64,000 bases of DNA from a bacterium (GTDB lineage Bacteria; Desulfobacterota; Binatia; HRBIN30; CADEER01). Shown piece after piece: positions 28,059 through 36,401 of this stretch (its first letter is position 1; the number at the start of each line of letters is the position of its first letter). Location: contig JAHBUY010000003.1 of the NCBI GenBank assembly GCA_019637795.1, forward strand, positions 877,409 to 941,408, read 5' to 3'. The position numbers and the translations under genes are program-made. Under the pieces are notes generated by a model. The model searched no databases. It saw only the letters and a list, made by a program, of their open reading frames with translations, and had not been told where the DNA came from.

Positions 28059-29030
28059 ATGCGATACGGCGTCGGCGACGCCAGCGCGGCCGGGCACGCG
28101 GCGGTGGTGCTCTCGGCGCGCGACGCCGACCTGCACGCGACCTTCGTGCCGTCGCTGGGGATGATCGGCTGCTCGCTGCGCCACCGCGGCGACGAGCTGC
28201 TCGGACAGCGCGGCGGCCTCGCCCGCTATGCGGCGAGCGGCTCGACGATGGGCATCCCGCTGCTCCATCCGTGGGCCAACCGCCTGGCCGGCACCGCCTA
28301 CCGCATCGGTGACCGCGCGGTGGCGATCGATGCCGCCAACCCGCGCCTGCACCGCGACGGCAACGGCCTGCCGATGCACGGCCTGCTCGCCGCGCATCCG
28401 GGCTGGCGGATCGACGACCGCGGCGCCGGCGCCGGCGGCGCCCGGCTGGCCGCGACGCTCGACTTCGCCGCCGATCCGGAGCTGCTCGCCGCCTTTCCCT
28501 TCCCGCACACCCTGACCATCGCCGTCACCCTGCGCGAGCGGACGCTGGAGATCGCGACCACGCTGCGCCCCACCGGCGACGTCGCGGTGCCGATCGCCTT
28601 CGGCTTCCACCCCTACCTCACGTTGCCCGGCGCCGATCGCGCCACCTGGCTGCTGCAGGCGCCGGTTCGCCGCCGCGCCGTGCTCGACGCGCGCGGCATC
28701 CCGACCGGCGCCAGCGCGCCCGGCGCCATCGCCGACGGCCCGCTCGGCGCCCGCACGTTCGACGATCTCTTCCCCGCGCTCGACGCGCCGACGCGATTCG
28801 CCATCAGCGGCGGCAGCCGCCGCCTCACCGTCGCCTTCGACGCCGGTTATCCCTGCGCCCAGATCTTCGCCCCGCCCGGCGAACCGGTGATCTGCTTCGA
28901 GCCGATGACGGCGCCGACCAACGCGCTGCTGAGCGGCGACGGCTTGCGGCAGGTCGCCCCCGGCGACGTCTTCACCGCCGCCTTCGCCATCGAAGCGCAG
29001 GAGTGCGGCGCGGCGGCGCCCCACTCCTGA
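28059..29030 (+). CDS. Aldose 1-epimerase family protein
   Basis: This 323-residue galactose-mutarotase-like beta-sandwich protein has an N-terminal sugar-contact loop PLLHPWANRLAG (about 68-79), MHGLL with the likely catalytic His (about 106-110), GFHPYL with a second conserved His (about 184-189), and a closing acidic residue in VICFEPMTAPTNAL (about 277-290). It probably interconverts alpha and beta anomers of an aldose, or of glucose-6-phosphate as in YeaD-type enzymes. Its position 38 bases after zwf supports a role in feeding that enzyme. ATG 28059 is the first start after the zwf stop. Confidence 0.85.
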   Translation: MRYGVGDASAAGHAAVVLSARDADLHATFVPSLGMIGCSLRHRGDELLGQRGGLARYAASGSTMGIPLLHPWANRLAGTAYRIGDRAVAIDAANPRLHRDGNGLPMHGLLAAHPGWRIDDRGAGAGGARLAATLDFAADPELLAAFPFPHTLTIAVTLRERTLEIATTLRPTGDVAVPIAFGFHPYLTLPGADRATWLLQAPVRRRAVLDARGIPTGASAPGAIADGPLGARTFDDLFPALDAPTRFAISGGSRRLTVAFDAGYPCAQIFAPPGEPVICFEPMTAPTNALLSGDGLRQVAPGDVFTAAFAIEAQECGAAAPHS

Positions 29031-29197
29031 CCTCGATACGACACAACACCCTCACCACGGAGGCATGGAGACACGGAGGGTGCAGCGTCGGAAGGGCGGG
29101 TGGGTGCGATCCCCCTGGCCATGCTGATGGCGTTGGGGATCTCGCCCCCGAACCCTCTCTTGTCCGGGTTCTCCGTGTCTCCGTGCCTCCGTGGTGA
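29029..29197. repeat. Hairpin repeat family A, copy 3
   Basis: Arms of 27 bp (29052-29078 and 29171-29197), starting TCACCACGGAGG, match with one mismatch. The extended left side 29029-29078 also matches the reverse complement of 38861-38910 in 46 of 50 positions. The left end touches the stop codon of the epimerase gene; the next gene is convergent. Confidence 0.8.
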
Positions 29198-29212
29198 AGT
29201 GTCTTCGTCACA

Positions 29213-30127
29213 TCAACGCTGACGCGGCGGCCAGTCGCTGTTCGACAGCGACGCCAGGGCCAGCACCAGCGCCTGCGTGCCGCTGCGGCCGTGACCCTGC
29301 GCCTGCAGCGCCACGTAGAGGCTCTCCGCCAGGGCCAGCCCGGGCAGCGCCAGCCGCATGCGCCGCGCCTCGGCGAGGGCGATGCCCATGTCCTTGACGA
29401 AGTGGTCGACGAAGAAACCGGGAGCGAAGTCGCCGGCCAGGACGCGCGGCACGTAGGTCGTCAGGCCGAACGAGCTGGCGGCGCCGCCCGACACCGAGGC
29501 CAGCACCGTCGCCAGATCGAGGCCCGCGCGGTGCGCGTACAGCAGGCCCTCGGCGATCGCCACCATGTTGCTGGCGATGAGGATCTGGTTGACCATCTTG
29601 GCGTGCTGGCCGCTCCCCGCCGGCCCCTGCCGCACGATGGTCGTGCCCAGGCACGCGAGCAGCGGCCGCACGCGCGCGAGCGCCGCCTCCTCGCCGCCGA
29701 CCATGATCGACAGCCGCGCCTCGCGTGCCCCGACGTCGCCGCCGGACACCGGGGCGTCGAGGCTGGCGACGCCGCGCGCCCGCGCCGCCGCTTCGATCTC
29801 TCGCGCCAACGCCGGCTCGCTGGTGGTCATGTCGACCAGCACCGCCCCGGCGGCCGCGCCGGCGAGCGTCCCGTCCGCCCCGAGCACCACCTCGCGCACG
29901 TCGTCCGGGAAGCCGACCATGGTGAACACCACGTCCGACTGCGCGGCGACGGCGCGCGGCGAAGCCGCCCAGCGCGCCCCGCGCGCCAGCAGCGGCGCGG
30001 CGCGCTCGGCGGTGCGGGTGAACACGGTCACCGCATGGCCGCGCGCCACCAGATGCCCACACATCGCCGCGCCCATCACGCCCGTGCCGATCCACCCGAT
30101 CCGCGGACCGCCGGTCTCCGCCGTCAT
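29213..30127 (-). CDS. NAD(P)-dependent beta-hydroxyacid dehydrogenase (3-hydroxyisobutyrate dehydrogenase family)
   Basis: This 304-residue enzyme has a Rossmann domain with [16 protein letters not shown] (about 9-24), the substrate-binding stretch [11 protein letters not shown] (about 124-134) and the catalytic Lys in HAKMVNQIL (about 177-185). Members oxidise or reduce 3-hydroxyisobutyrate, tartronate semialdehyde, glyoxylate or similar. ATG 30127 follows an AGGAGG site; an earlier ATG at 30160 lacks one. It lies 70 bp downstream of the potassium channel gene on the same strand. Confidence 0.9.
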   Translation of the reverse strand: MTAETGGPRIGWIGTGVMGAAMCGHLVARGHAVTVFTRTAERAAPLLARGARWAASPRAVAAQSDVVFTMVGFPDDVREVVLGADGTLAGAAAGAVLVDMTTSEPALAREIEAAARARGVASLDAPVSGGDVGAREARLSIMVGGEEAALARVRPLLACLGTTIVRQGPAGSGQHAKMVNQILIASNMVAIAEGLLYAHRAGLDLATVLASVSGGAASSFGLTTYVPRVLAGDFAPGFFVDHFVKDMGIALAEARRMRLALPGLALAESLYVALQAQGHGRSGTQALVLALASLSNSDWPPRQR

Positions 30128-30197
30128 CGCTCGCCTCCTCTTCGCCTCGTCGTGCGCCATGCGGCACGCGCCGTCCGGCCCCCGGCCGCCGCGCGGC

Positions 30198-31193
30198 TCA
30201 CGGCCGGAGGCGGCGTTCGATCTCGCGCAGGTTCTCGGCCGGGCCCATCAACACCAGGCGGTCGCCGGCCTCGATGCGGGTGTCAGCGGTCGGATTGAAC
30301 TGCATGGTGTCGTTGGGCTTCTTGATCGCGATCACGATCAGTCCGAGCTGCTCGCGCAATCCCGACTCCTGCACGGTCCGGTCGGCGCAGAAGGTCTGCG
30401 CGCCGACCGCCACCTCCTCGATCTGCAGCTCCAGATTCCGGTAATGGGTAGCGAGGTCGATGACGTCGAGCACCGCCGGACGGAGCAGCGCGTGCGCCAT
30501 GCGGTGGCCGCTGATGGCGTAGGGCAGGACGACGCGGTTGGCGCCGGCGTGCAGCAGCTTGCGCTCGCTGCGCTCGTCCTCGGCGCGGGCGACGATGGTG
30601 AGCTGCGGGTTGAGCTCGCGCGCGGTGAGCACGACGTAGACGTTGGCGGCGTCGGTGGACAGCGCCGCCACCAGGCCTTGGGCGCGGGCGATGCCGGCGG
30701 CGCGCAGGATGTCGTCTTCGCTGGCGTCGCCGGCGAGCGACAGGTGCCCTTCGTCCTCGGCGTGGCGCAGCGCCTCGGCATCGCGGTCGATGACCACGAA
30801 GGGCGCCGGCTTCGCCGCCAGCTCGCGGCACACCGACCGCCCCATGCGGCCGAAGCCGCAGACGATGACATGGCCCGACATGCGGGCGATCTGTCGTTCC
30901 ACTCTTCGCCTCCCGAAGCCGCGTCGCAGCTCTCCCTCGATCAGGTCGCGCGCCACCATCGAGGCGCTGTAGAAGACGATCCCGACGCCGCTGATGATCA
31001 GGGCGATCGTGAAGAGCTGCCCCGCCGTGCCGAGCGGCGCCACTTCGCGAAAGCCGACGGTGCTGATGGTCGTCACCGTCATGTACAGCGCCTCGATGAA
31101 GCCCAGCCCGGTGAGCGCCATGTAGCCGACCACGCCCACGGCGACCACCACCGAAAGGGCGATCGCGGCCCGGAGCAGGGAAGAGCGGGACAT
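30198..31193 (-). CDS. Two-TM potassium channel with RCK (TrkA-N/TrkA-C) domains
   Basis: This 331-residue channel subunit has TM1 at about 7-28, a pore helix and filter at about 36-49, TM2 at about 58-80, an RCK-N Rossmann domain starting [14 protein letters not shown] (about 108-121) and a TrkA-C domain ending [15 protein letters not shown]. The selectivity filter reads TVGFR, with Arg where K+ channels normally have Gly (TVGYG/TVGFG). Ligand (NAD or cation) gating through RCK is usual. ATG 31193 is preferred; the frame is open further upstream into the promoter area shared with the divergent ferritin-like gene. Confidence 0.86.
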   Translation of the reverse strand: MSRSSLLRAAIALSVVVAVGVVGYMALTGLGFIEALYMTVTTISTVGFREVAPLGTAGQLFTIALIISGVGIVFYSASMVARDLIEGELRRGFGRRRVERQIARMSGHVIVCGFGRMGRSVCRELAAKPAPFVVIDRDAEALRHAEDEGHLSLAGDASEDDILRAAGIARAQGLVAALSTDAANVYVVLTARELNPQLTIVARAEDERSERKLLHAGANRVVLPYAISGHRMAHALLRPAVLDVIDLATHYRNLELQIEEVAVGAQTFCADRTVQESGLREQLGLIVIAIKKPNDTMQFNPTADTRIEAGDRLVLMGPAENLREIERRLRP

Positions 31194-31268
31194 CACGCGC
31201 GGTGCTTTAGTGAACCACGCGGCGGCCTGCCAGCGGCCGCCACCCGCGCATCCCCCGTGCATCTCGCG

Positions 31269-31297
31269 TTGACCCTGCCACCGGCGCCGGCTAGCGT
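31269..31297 (+). promoter_or_regulatory. Predicted promoter of the ferritin-like gene
   Basis: TTGACC (31269-31274), 17-bp spacer and TAGCGT (31292-31297). A GGAGGA ribosome site follows at 31304-31309 and ATG at 31318. Confidence 0.5.
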
Positions 31298-31317
31298 CCC
31301 CCCTGGAGGACGCAGGC

Positions 31318-32334
31318 ATGGATCGCGACCAGACCGCCAGCGGCGCCGGGGCCGCCACCGACATCGACACCATCCTCGCCAGTTACGACATCCACTACGC
31401 GTGGAACTACGGCTCGGTGAAGGAGGGGCTGCGCGACCTCTACGAGAAAGCCAAGCGCGACCAGTGGAACGGCAGCGTGCAGCTCGACTGGAGCACGCCG
31501 GTCGATCCGGAGGGCGAGATCATCCCGCAGGTGTACAACCCGCTGGAGGACTACGCGCCGTTCCAGAAGCTGGACGAGAAGCGGCAGAGGGAATTCCGCC
31601 ACGCCACCATCTCCCTGCAGCTCTCGCAGTTCATGCACGGCGAGCAGGGCGCGCTGATCGTCGCCTCGCAGCTCACCGGCGCCGTGCCGTGGATGGACGC
31701 CAAGTACTACGCCGCGACGCAGACCATGGACGAGGCGCGCCACGTCGAGGTGTTCGCCCGCTACCTGCGCGACAAGCTCGAGTGGGAGTGGCCGATCAAC
31801 CCCAACCTCAAGCAGCTCCTCGACCTGATCATCACCGACAGCCGCTGGGACATGAAGTACCTGGGCATGCAGATCCTGGTCGAGGGCCTGGCGATGGCCG
31901 CCTTCTCCAGCATGTACCAGATGGCGGTCGAGCCGCTGGTGCGCGACGTCGTCCACTACGTGATGAAGGACGAATCGCGCCACGTCGCCTTCGGCGTCAT
32001 CTCGCTGCGCAACTACTACACCGACATGGCGGAGACCGAGCGGCGGGAGCGCGAGCAGTTCGTCGTCGAGGCCTGCCACCTGATGCGCGACCGCCTGGTC
32101 GGCGACGAGATCGCCACCCACTTCGGCTGGCCGCGCGAGACGGTGCGCCAGAAGGTCCTCGATTCGCCGGTGATGAAGATGTTCCGCCAGTCGCTGTTCG
32201 CCCGCGTCGTGCCGAACATCAAGAAGCTCGGCCTCCTGACGCCGTTCGTGCGCAAGGGCTTCGAGGACCTGGAGATCATCCAGTTCGAGAACTACGACGC
32301 CGAGGCGGCGGACCGCGAGATCGGACTCGCCTAG
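31318..32334 (+). CDS. Ferritin-like diiron domain protein
   Basis: This 338-residue helical protein has two E-x-x-H type motifs. HGEQGALIVASQL is at about 107-119, EARHVEVFARYL at about 139-150 and DESRHVAFGVISL at about 218-230, in the pattern used by ferritin-like and R2-like diiron oxygenases (for example AurF-type N-oxygenases). The candidate iron ligands are Glu109, Glu139, His142, Glu219 and His222; this is inferred from spacing. It could hydroxylate or oxidise an organic substrate, but none is indicated by neighbours. It has its own promoter and a strong ribosome site. Confidence 0.8.
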   Translation: MDRDQTASGAGAATDIDTILASYDIHYAWNYGSVKEGLRDLYEKAKRDQWNGSVQLDWSTPVDPEGEIIPQVYNPLEDYAPFQKLDEKRQREFRHATISLQLSQFMHGEQGALIVASQLTGAVPWMDAKYYAATQTMDEARHVEVFARYLRDKLEWEWPINPNLKQLLDLIITDSRWDMKYLGMQILVEGLAMAAFSSMYQMAVEPLVRDVVHYVMKDESRHVAFGVISLRNYYTDMAETERREREQFVVEACHLMRDRLVGDEIATHFGWPRETVRQKVLDSPVMKMFRQSLFARVVPNIKKLGLLTPFVRKGFEDLEIIQFENYDAEAADREIGLA

Positions 32335-32340
32335 CCCGCC

Positions 32341-32388
32341 GGCACGCGGAGGGCCGCACGGGAGATCCCGTTGTGCCCGCCGCGTGCC
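32341..32388. terminator. Nested hairpin between convergent genes
   Basis: GGCACGCGG (32341-32349) pairs with CCGCGTGCC (32380-32388), and inside it CGGGA-GA-TCCCG (32359-32370) forms an inner stem. It starts 6 bases after the ferritin-like stop and ends 8 bases before the stop of the convergent oxidase gene, fitting a bidirectional terminator. Confidence 0.55.
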
Positions 32389-32396
32389 GCCGCGGT

Positions 32397-33608
32397 TCAC
32401 TCCAGTCCGAAGTGCCGCCGCGCCTCCTCGGCGATGGCGCGGCCGATGGGGAGCGAGGCGGTGGCGGCCGGTGACGGGGCGTTGAGCACGTGCACCACCC
32501 CGCCGAGCACCTGGATCGAGAAGTCGTCGACCAGGGATCCGCTGGGATCGATCGCCTGGGCGCGCACGCCGGCCTCGGCCGGGCGCAGGTCGTCCGGGCG
32601 TAGGTCGGGCAGCAGGCGTTGCAGGGCCTTGACGAAGGCCGCCTTGCTGAACGAGCGGTAGAACTCGCCGGCGCCGGTGCGCCAGTACCTGCCGGCGAGC
32701 TTCCAGAAGCCGCCATAGCCGAGCGTCTGCCAGGCCTCGCGCAGGTCGAAATCGGTCTTGCGGTAGCCCTCGCGCTTGAAGCTGAGCACGGCGTTCGGCC
32801 CGGCCTCGACGCCGCCCTTCACCATGCGGGTGAAATGCACGCCGAGGAACGGAAAGGCCGGGTCGGGAACCGGATAGATGAGCGCCTTCACCAGCGACTC
32901 TCGCTCGTTCACCAGCTCGTAGTACTCGCCGCGAAACGGGATGATCCGCACCGGCGGTGTCGTGCCGGCCAGCCGCGCCATCAGGTCCGAATGCAGGCCG
33001 GCGCAGTTGATGACGTGCGCGGCACGCTCGCTGCCGGCGGTGGTCTCGACGATCCACTCGCCGCCGTCACGGCGCAGGCCGATCACGCGGGCGCCGGCGC
33101 GCACCTCCCCGCCGCGCTCGCGCACGATCGCGGCATAGCGCTCGGCGACGCCGACGTAGTCGATGATGCCGGTCGACGCCACCGCCAGCGCCTGCGACCC
33201 GGCCGCGTGCGGCTCGATCTCGCGCAGGCGCTCCGGGCCGATCATCTCCAGGCCGGGGACGCCGTTGGCGGTGCCGCGGCGGTGCAGCTCGGCGAGACGC
33301 GGCAGCTCGTCGGGCCGGGTCGCCACCACCACCTTGCCGCAGATCTCGTGCGCGATGCCGTGAGCGCGCGCGAATTCGACCATCTCGCGCGCCCCCTGCA
33401 CCGTGAAGCGCGCCTTCAGCGAGCCGGGTTTGTAGTAGATGCCGGAGTGGATGACGCCGCTGTTGTGCCCGGTCTGATGCCGTGCCAGCGCCGGCTCCTT
33501 CTCGAGCACGATCGGCCGCGCCGGCCGCTCCGCCTCGACCAGCGCCTTGGCGGTCGCCAGCCCGACGATGCCGCCGCCGATGATGACGACCCGTGGTTCC
33601 GTGGACAT
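32397..33608 (-). CDS. lhgO: L-2-hydroxyglutarate oxidase family FAD enzyme
   Basis: This 403-residue DAO-fold flavoprotein has the FAD motif VVIIGGGIVGLATAKALV (about 7-24), LEKEP (about 38-42) and the LhgO-typical HQTGHNSGVIHSGIYYKPGSLKARF (about 47-71), which carries the flavin and substrate contacts. It oxidises L-2-hydroxyglutarate to 2-oxoglutarate and passes electrons to O2 or the quinone pool, clearing a toxic by-product. Length matches the family (about 400). The start at ATG 33608 sits nine bases after a TTGCCC-17-TATTCC promoter-like pair, with no clear ribosome site. Confidence 0.9.
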   Translation of the reverse strand: MSTEPRVVIIGGGIVGLATAKALVEAERPARPIVLEKEPALARHQTGHNSGVIHSGIYYKPGSLKARFTVQGAREMVEFARAHGIAHEICGKVVVATRPDELPRLAELHRRGTANGVPGLEMIGPERLREIEPHAAGSQALAVASTGIIDYVGVAERYAAIVRERGGEVRAGARVIGLRRDGGEWIVETTAGSERAAHVINCAGLHSDLMARLAGTTPPVRIIPFRGEYYELVNERESLVKALIYPVPDPAFPFLGVHFTRMVKGGVEAGPNAVLSFKREGYRKTDFDLREAWQTLGYGGFWKLAGRYWRTGAGEFYRSFSKAAFVKALQRLLPDLRPDDLRPAEAGVRAQAIDPSGSLVDDFSIQVLGGVVHVLNAPSPAATASLPIGRAIAEEARRHFGLE

Positions 33609-33617
33609 GGAACGGCA

Positions 33618-33646
33618 GGAATAGGCGATGCGCGACAGCCGGGCAA
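33618..33646 (-). promoter_or_regulatory. Predicted promoter of lhgO
   Basis: On the minus strand, TTGCCC (33641-33646), a 17-bp spacer and TATTCC (33618-33623) end nine bases before ATG 33608, implying a leaderless or nearly leaderless transcript. Confidence 0.45.
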
Positions 33647-33709
33647 CGCTTGCGCCGTGCTCCGGCGCGACCGGCCGGGCGCGCGGCGACGCGCCCGGGG
33701 ACCGGCGCC

Positions 33710-34324
33710 TCAGTAGTCCTCGCGGCCCGGCGCCTCGACGGTGAACGCCGGCTCGCGGCGCCCTCGCCAGCGGCGGATCATCAGCCAGCCGCCGAGCATG
33801 CCGCCGAGGTGGGCGAAGTGGGCGACCCCGGCCTGCGTGCCGGTGACGCCGAGATAGAGCTCGAGCGCGCCGTAGAGGGTGACGAAGAGCCACGCCGGCA
33901 TGGGGATCGGCGGGATGAGCAGCATCACTCGCTGGCGCGGGAAGTACATCGCGAAGGCGAGCAGGATGCCGAAGACGCCGCCCGAGGCGCCGATCGTCGG
34001 ATACGGACTGGCGATCAGGGCATCGACGGCGACCTGGGCGAGCGCGGCGCTGACGATGCACCCGAGGTAGTAGATCAGGAAGCGGCCGCCGCCCCACACG
34101 TACTCCATCGTGCCGCCGAACATGTAGACGGCGAACATGTTGAACAGCACGTGGGTCGGCGAGGCGTGCAGGAACCCGTAGGTGAGGATCTGCCAGGGCG
34201 CGAAGCCACCGCCGATCGGCCACAGGGCGAAGGCGTTGAAATTGGCGCCGCTGAGCTCGAGCAGGAACACGGCGACGTTGAGGATGAGGATCAGGCGGGT
34301 GACGGGTGGAATCGGACGGCCCAT
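33710..34324 (-). CDS. Rhomboid family intramembrane serine protease
   Basis: This 204-residue polytopic protein has six or so membrane segments. The conserved HASPTHVLFNMFAVYMFG lies at about 53-70 (family pattern HxxxxHxxxN), the catalytic Ser114 in GASGG and the partner His172 in AHFAHLGG. It cleaves membrane proteins within the bilayer; substrates are unknown. The start ATG 34324 is preceded by an extended -10-like TGCTAGGCT, eleven bases upstream. It is divergent from the PPOX gene across 66 bp. Confidence 0.9.
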   Translation of the reverse strand: MGRPIPPVTRLILILNVAVFLLELSGANFNAFALWPIGGGFAPWQILTYGFLHASPTHVLFNMFAVYMFGGTMEYVWGGGRFLIYYLGCIVSAALAQVAVDALIASPYPTIGASGGVFGILLAFAMYFPRQRVMLLIPPIPMPAWLFVTLYGALELYLGVTGTQAGVAHFAHLGGMLGGWLMIRRWRGRREPAFTVEAPGREDY

Positions 34325-34353
34325 GATGCTGCGGGAGCCTAGCACACCGCCTC

Positions 34354-34383
34354 TTGCGGGCGCGGCGCGGGGCCGGCTAGCGT
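34354..34383 (+). promoter_or_regulatory. Predicted promoter of the PPOX-HAD pair
   Basis: TTGCGG (34354-34359), 18-bp spacer and TAGCGT (34378-34383) end seven bases before ATG 34391. The -10 with its flank, CCGGCTAGCGT, is identical to that at 31287-31297. Confidence 0.5.
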
Positions 34384-34390
34384 CGACGCC

Positions 34391-34834
34391 ATGTCGACCC
34401 TCGCCATGTCTCCCGCCCAGCGGGACGAGTTCCTCGCCGCCACGCACGTCGGCGTGGTGAGCATCGCCGACGGCGCCCGCGGCCCGCTCGCGGTACCGGT
34501 GTGGTACCGCTACGCCCCGGGCGGCACCCTGCGCTTCGTCACCGGGGCGCGGTCCCGCAAGGCCGCGCTCCTGCGCGCCGCCGGGCGGGCCGGCTTCTGC
34601 GTCCAGAGCGAGTCGCCACCCTACCAGTACGTCAGCATCGAGGGACCGGTCACCCTCGGCGCTCCCGACTACGAGACCGACGTGCGCCAGGTGGCGCTGC
34701 GCTATCTGGGCGAGGCGATGGGCGAGATCTACCTCGCCACCAGCGCCCAGAATCCGGAGCCGACGGTGCTGGTCGAGCTGCGCCCCGAGCGCTGGTACTC
34801 GGTCGACTACTCGCGCCTGGGACTCGTCCCGTGA
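34391..34834 (+). CDS. Pyridoxamine 5'-phosphate oxidase-fold (PPOX) family protein
   Basis: This 147-residue split-barrel flavin- or F420-binding protein is homologous to PPOX-class probable F420-dependent enzymes. The N-terminal strand THVGVVSIADGARGPLAVPVWY (about 18-39) and RSRKAALLRAAGRAGFCVQ (about 54-72) form the cofactor site, and PPYQYVSIEGPVTL is typical. Whether it uses FMN, F420 or heme-like ligands cannot be told. The stop overlaps the GTG start of the HAD gene (GTGA), so the two are translationally coupled. Confidence 0.85.
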   Translation: MSTLAMSPAQRDEFLAATHVGVVSIADGARGPLAVPVWYRYAPGGTLRFVTGARSRKAALLRAAGRAGFCVQSESPPYQYVSIEGPVTLGAPDYETDVRQVALRYLGEAMGEIYLATSAQNPEPTVLVELRPERWYSVDYSRLGLVP

Positions 34835-35538
34835 CCCGCGCCGTCCTCTTCGATTTCGGCGGCACGCTCTACGACTACGCGACGCTGGCGCCCGGCGACG
34901 CCGAGAGCCTCCTCGCCCTGGCGCGCTGGGCGGGACTCGACGCCGACCTGCCGACGATCCGCGCCGCGCAGCGCGAGGCGATGCGGGCGGTGTTCCGCTC
35001 CTACCTGCCGCGCCGCTATTATCTGCACCGCGACCTCTTTCGCGACGCCGCCGCCGCCACGCTGCGCGCCCTCGGCGCCGAGCCGGATCCCGATCATCTC
35101 GACCGCTTCCGCGCTCTGCAGTGGGAACTGCACCAGCGCGACTTCCAACTGCGCGAGGGCGTCATCGACACCCTGGAGGCCCTGCGCGCCCGCGGCCTGC
35201 ACGTCGGCATGGTCAGCAACATCGACGACGACCAACTGGCGCACCTGCTGGAGGTCGCCGGCCTGCGCCCGCATTTCGACTCGCTGCTGTCGAGCGAGGC
35301 CGCCGGCGCCTGCAAACCCGATCCCGCGATCTTCGCGGAAGCGCTGCGCCGCGCCGACTGCGCCGCGTCCGAGGCGATCTTCGTCGGCGACACGCTGGCC
35401 CAGGACATCGCCGGCGCCAACGCCATGGGCATGCGCTCGGTGCTGATCTGGCACCGCGAGGACCGGCAGCCGGCCGCCGACGGGGCGCGGCCGGCGCACG
35501 TCATCCGGCGCATCCCGGAGTTGCTCGACCTGCTGTGA
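34831..35538 (+). CDS. HAD family hydrolase
   Basis: This 235-residue HAD-superfamily phosphatase or dehalogenase-like protein has motif I FDFGGTLYDY with nucleophile Asp8 (a DFGGT variant that lacks the second Asp of DxDGT), motif II Ser in MVSNIDDD (about 127-134), motif III Lys in ACKPDP (about 155-160) and motif IV GDTLAQDIAGA (about 188-198). The loss of the second Asp is common among dehalogenase- and GGT-type HADs and may alter phosphatase chemistry. GTG 34831 overlaps the upstream stop. It is convergent with the sirtuin gene, 18 bp away. Confidence 0.86.
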   Translation: MTRAVLFDFGGTLYDYATLAPGDAESLLALARWAGLDADLPTIRAAQREAMRAVFRSYLPRRYYLHRDLFRDAAAATLRALGAEPDPDHLDRFRALQWELHQRDFQLREGVIDTLEALRARGLHVGMVSNIDDDQLAHLLEVAGLRPHFDSLLSSEAAGACKPDPAIFAEALRRADCAASEAIFVGDTLAQDIAGANAMGMRSVLIWHREDRQPAADGARPAHVIRRIPELLDLL

Positions 35539-35556
35539 CCCGCGGGAGCGTGCCGC

Positions 35557-36318
35557 TCAGGCGTCGGCGCCCACCAGCCGCGGCAGGATCTCGCTGATCG
35601 AGCCGCGCAGCACCGCGTCGGCGATGTCGTCCATCTCGGTCGGCTCGGCGTTGACGATGACGACGCGGGCGCCGGCGCGCTTGGCGACCGGCACGACGCC
35701 GGCGATCGGGTACACCGACAGGGTGGAGCCGACGGCGAGCATCAGGTCGCACTCGCTGGCCGCGCGCTGCGCGCGCATGAGGTCCTCCGGCACCAACGCC
35801 TGGCCGAAGGAGATCGTCGCCGACTTGAGGATGCCGTCGCACGAACGGCAGGGCGGATCCTCCTCGCCCGCCTCGACCCGCGCCAGGGCGTTCGCCATCG
35901 GCGCCCGCTCGCCGCACGCCATGCACACCACCTCGCGCACCGTGCCGTGGATCTCGACCACCTTGTGCGGCGACGATCCGGCGAGCACGTGCAGGCCGTC
36001 GACGTTCTGGGTGATCAGCGTGTGCAGGGTGCCGCGCCGCTCGAGCTCGACCAGGGCGTGGTGCCCGGGATTGGGATCGACCTGGCGCGCGAAAGTCTCG
36101 AGGCGGCTGCGCCAGGCGCGCACCCGCACCGCGCGGTCTGCCATGTAGTGCTGCAGGGTGGCCATCTTCTCCGCCCCCGGGTTCTTCGTCCACACGCCCT
36201 GTGGGCCGCGGAAGTCGGGAATGCCGGAGTCGGTGGAGATGCCGGCGCCGGTGAGCACGACGATGCGCTCGGCCTCGGCGACCCAACGGCGGGCGGTGCG
36301 GAGGAGCTCCTCGGACAT
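35557..36318 (-). CDS. NAD-dependent protein deacylase, sirtuin (Sir2) family
   Basis: This 253-residue sirtuin has GAGISTDSGIPDFRG (about 24-38), TQNVDGLH (about 105-112), the catalytic His in EIHGTVREV (about 124-132), a four-Cys zinc site (CMAC at about 133-136 and CRSC at about 158-161) and the NAD motif GSTLSVYP (about 193-200). It removes acetyl or longer acyl groups from lysine, consuming NAD+. The start is ATG 36318. A short repeat of family B lies 13-55 bases upstream. Confidence 0.92.
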   Translation of the reverse strand: MSEELLRTARRWVAEAERIVVLTGAGISTDSGIPDFRGPQGVWTKNPGAEKMATLQHYMADRAVRVRAWRSRLETFARQVDPNPGHHALVELERRGTLHTLITQNVDGLHVLAGSSPHKVVEIHGTVREVVCMACGERAPMANALARVEAGEEDPPCRSCDGILKSATISFGQALVPEDLMRAQRAASECDLMLAVGSTLSVYPIAGVVPVAKRAGARVVIVNAEPTEMDDIADAVLRGSISEILPRLVGADA

Positions 36319-36330
36319 GGGATCTCGGAC

Positions 36331-36373
36331 ACCACAAACACAGATGGAGACGGATGGCCACCGATGGACGCGC
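36331..36373. repeat. Repeat family B, copy 1 (GATGG-rich)
   Basis: Positions 36338-36372 match 45687-45721 at 31 of 35 bases (core ACACAGATGGA and GATGGCCAC). Both copies lie 12-25 bases upstream of a minus-strand start codon and have the same orientation. Confidence 0.6.
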
Positions 36374-36401
36374 AAGGGCGCGCCCACGTGGCCACCGGTA
36401 T

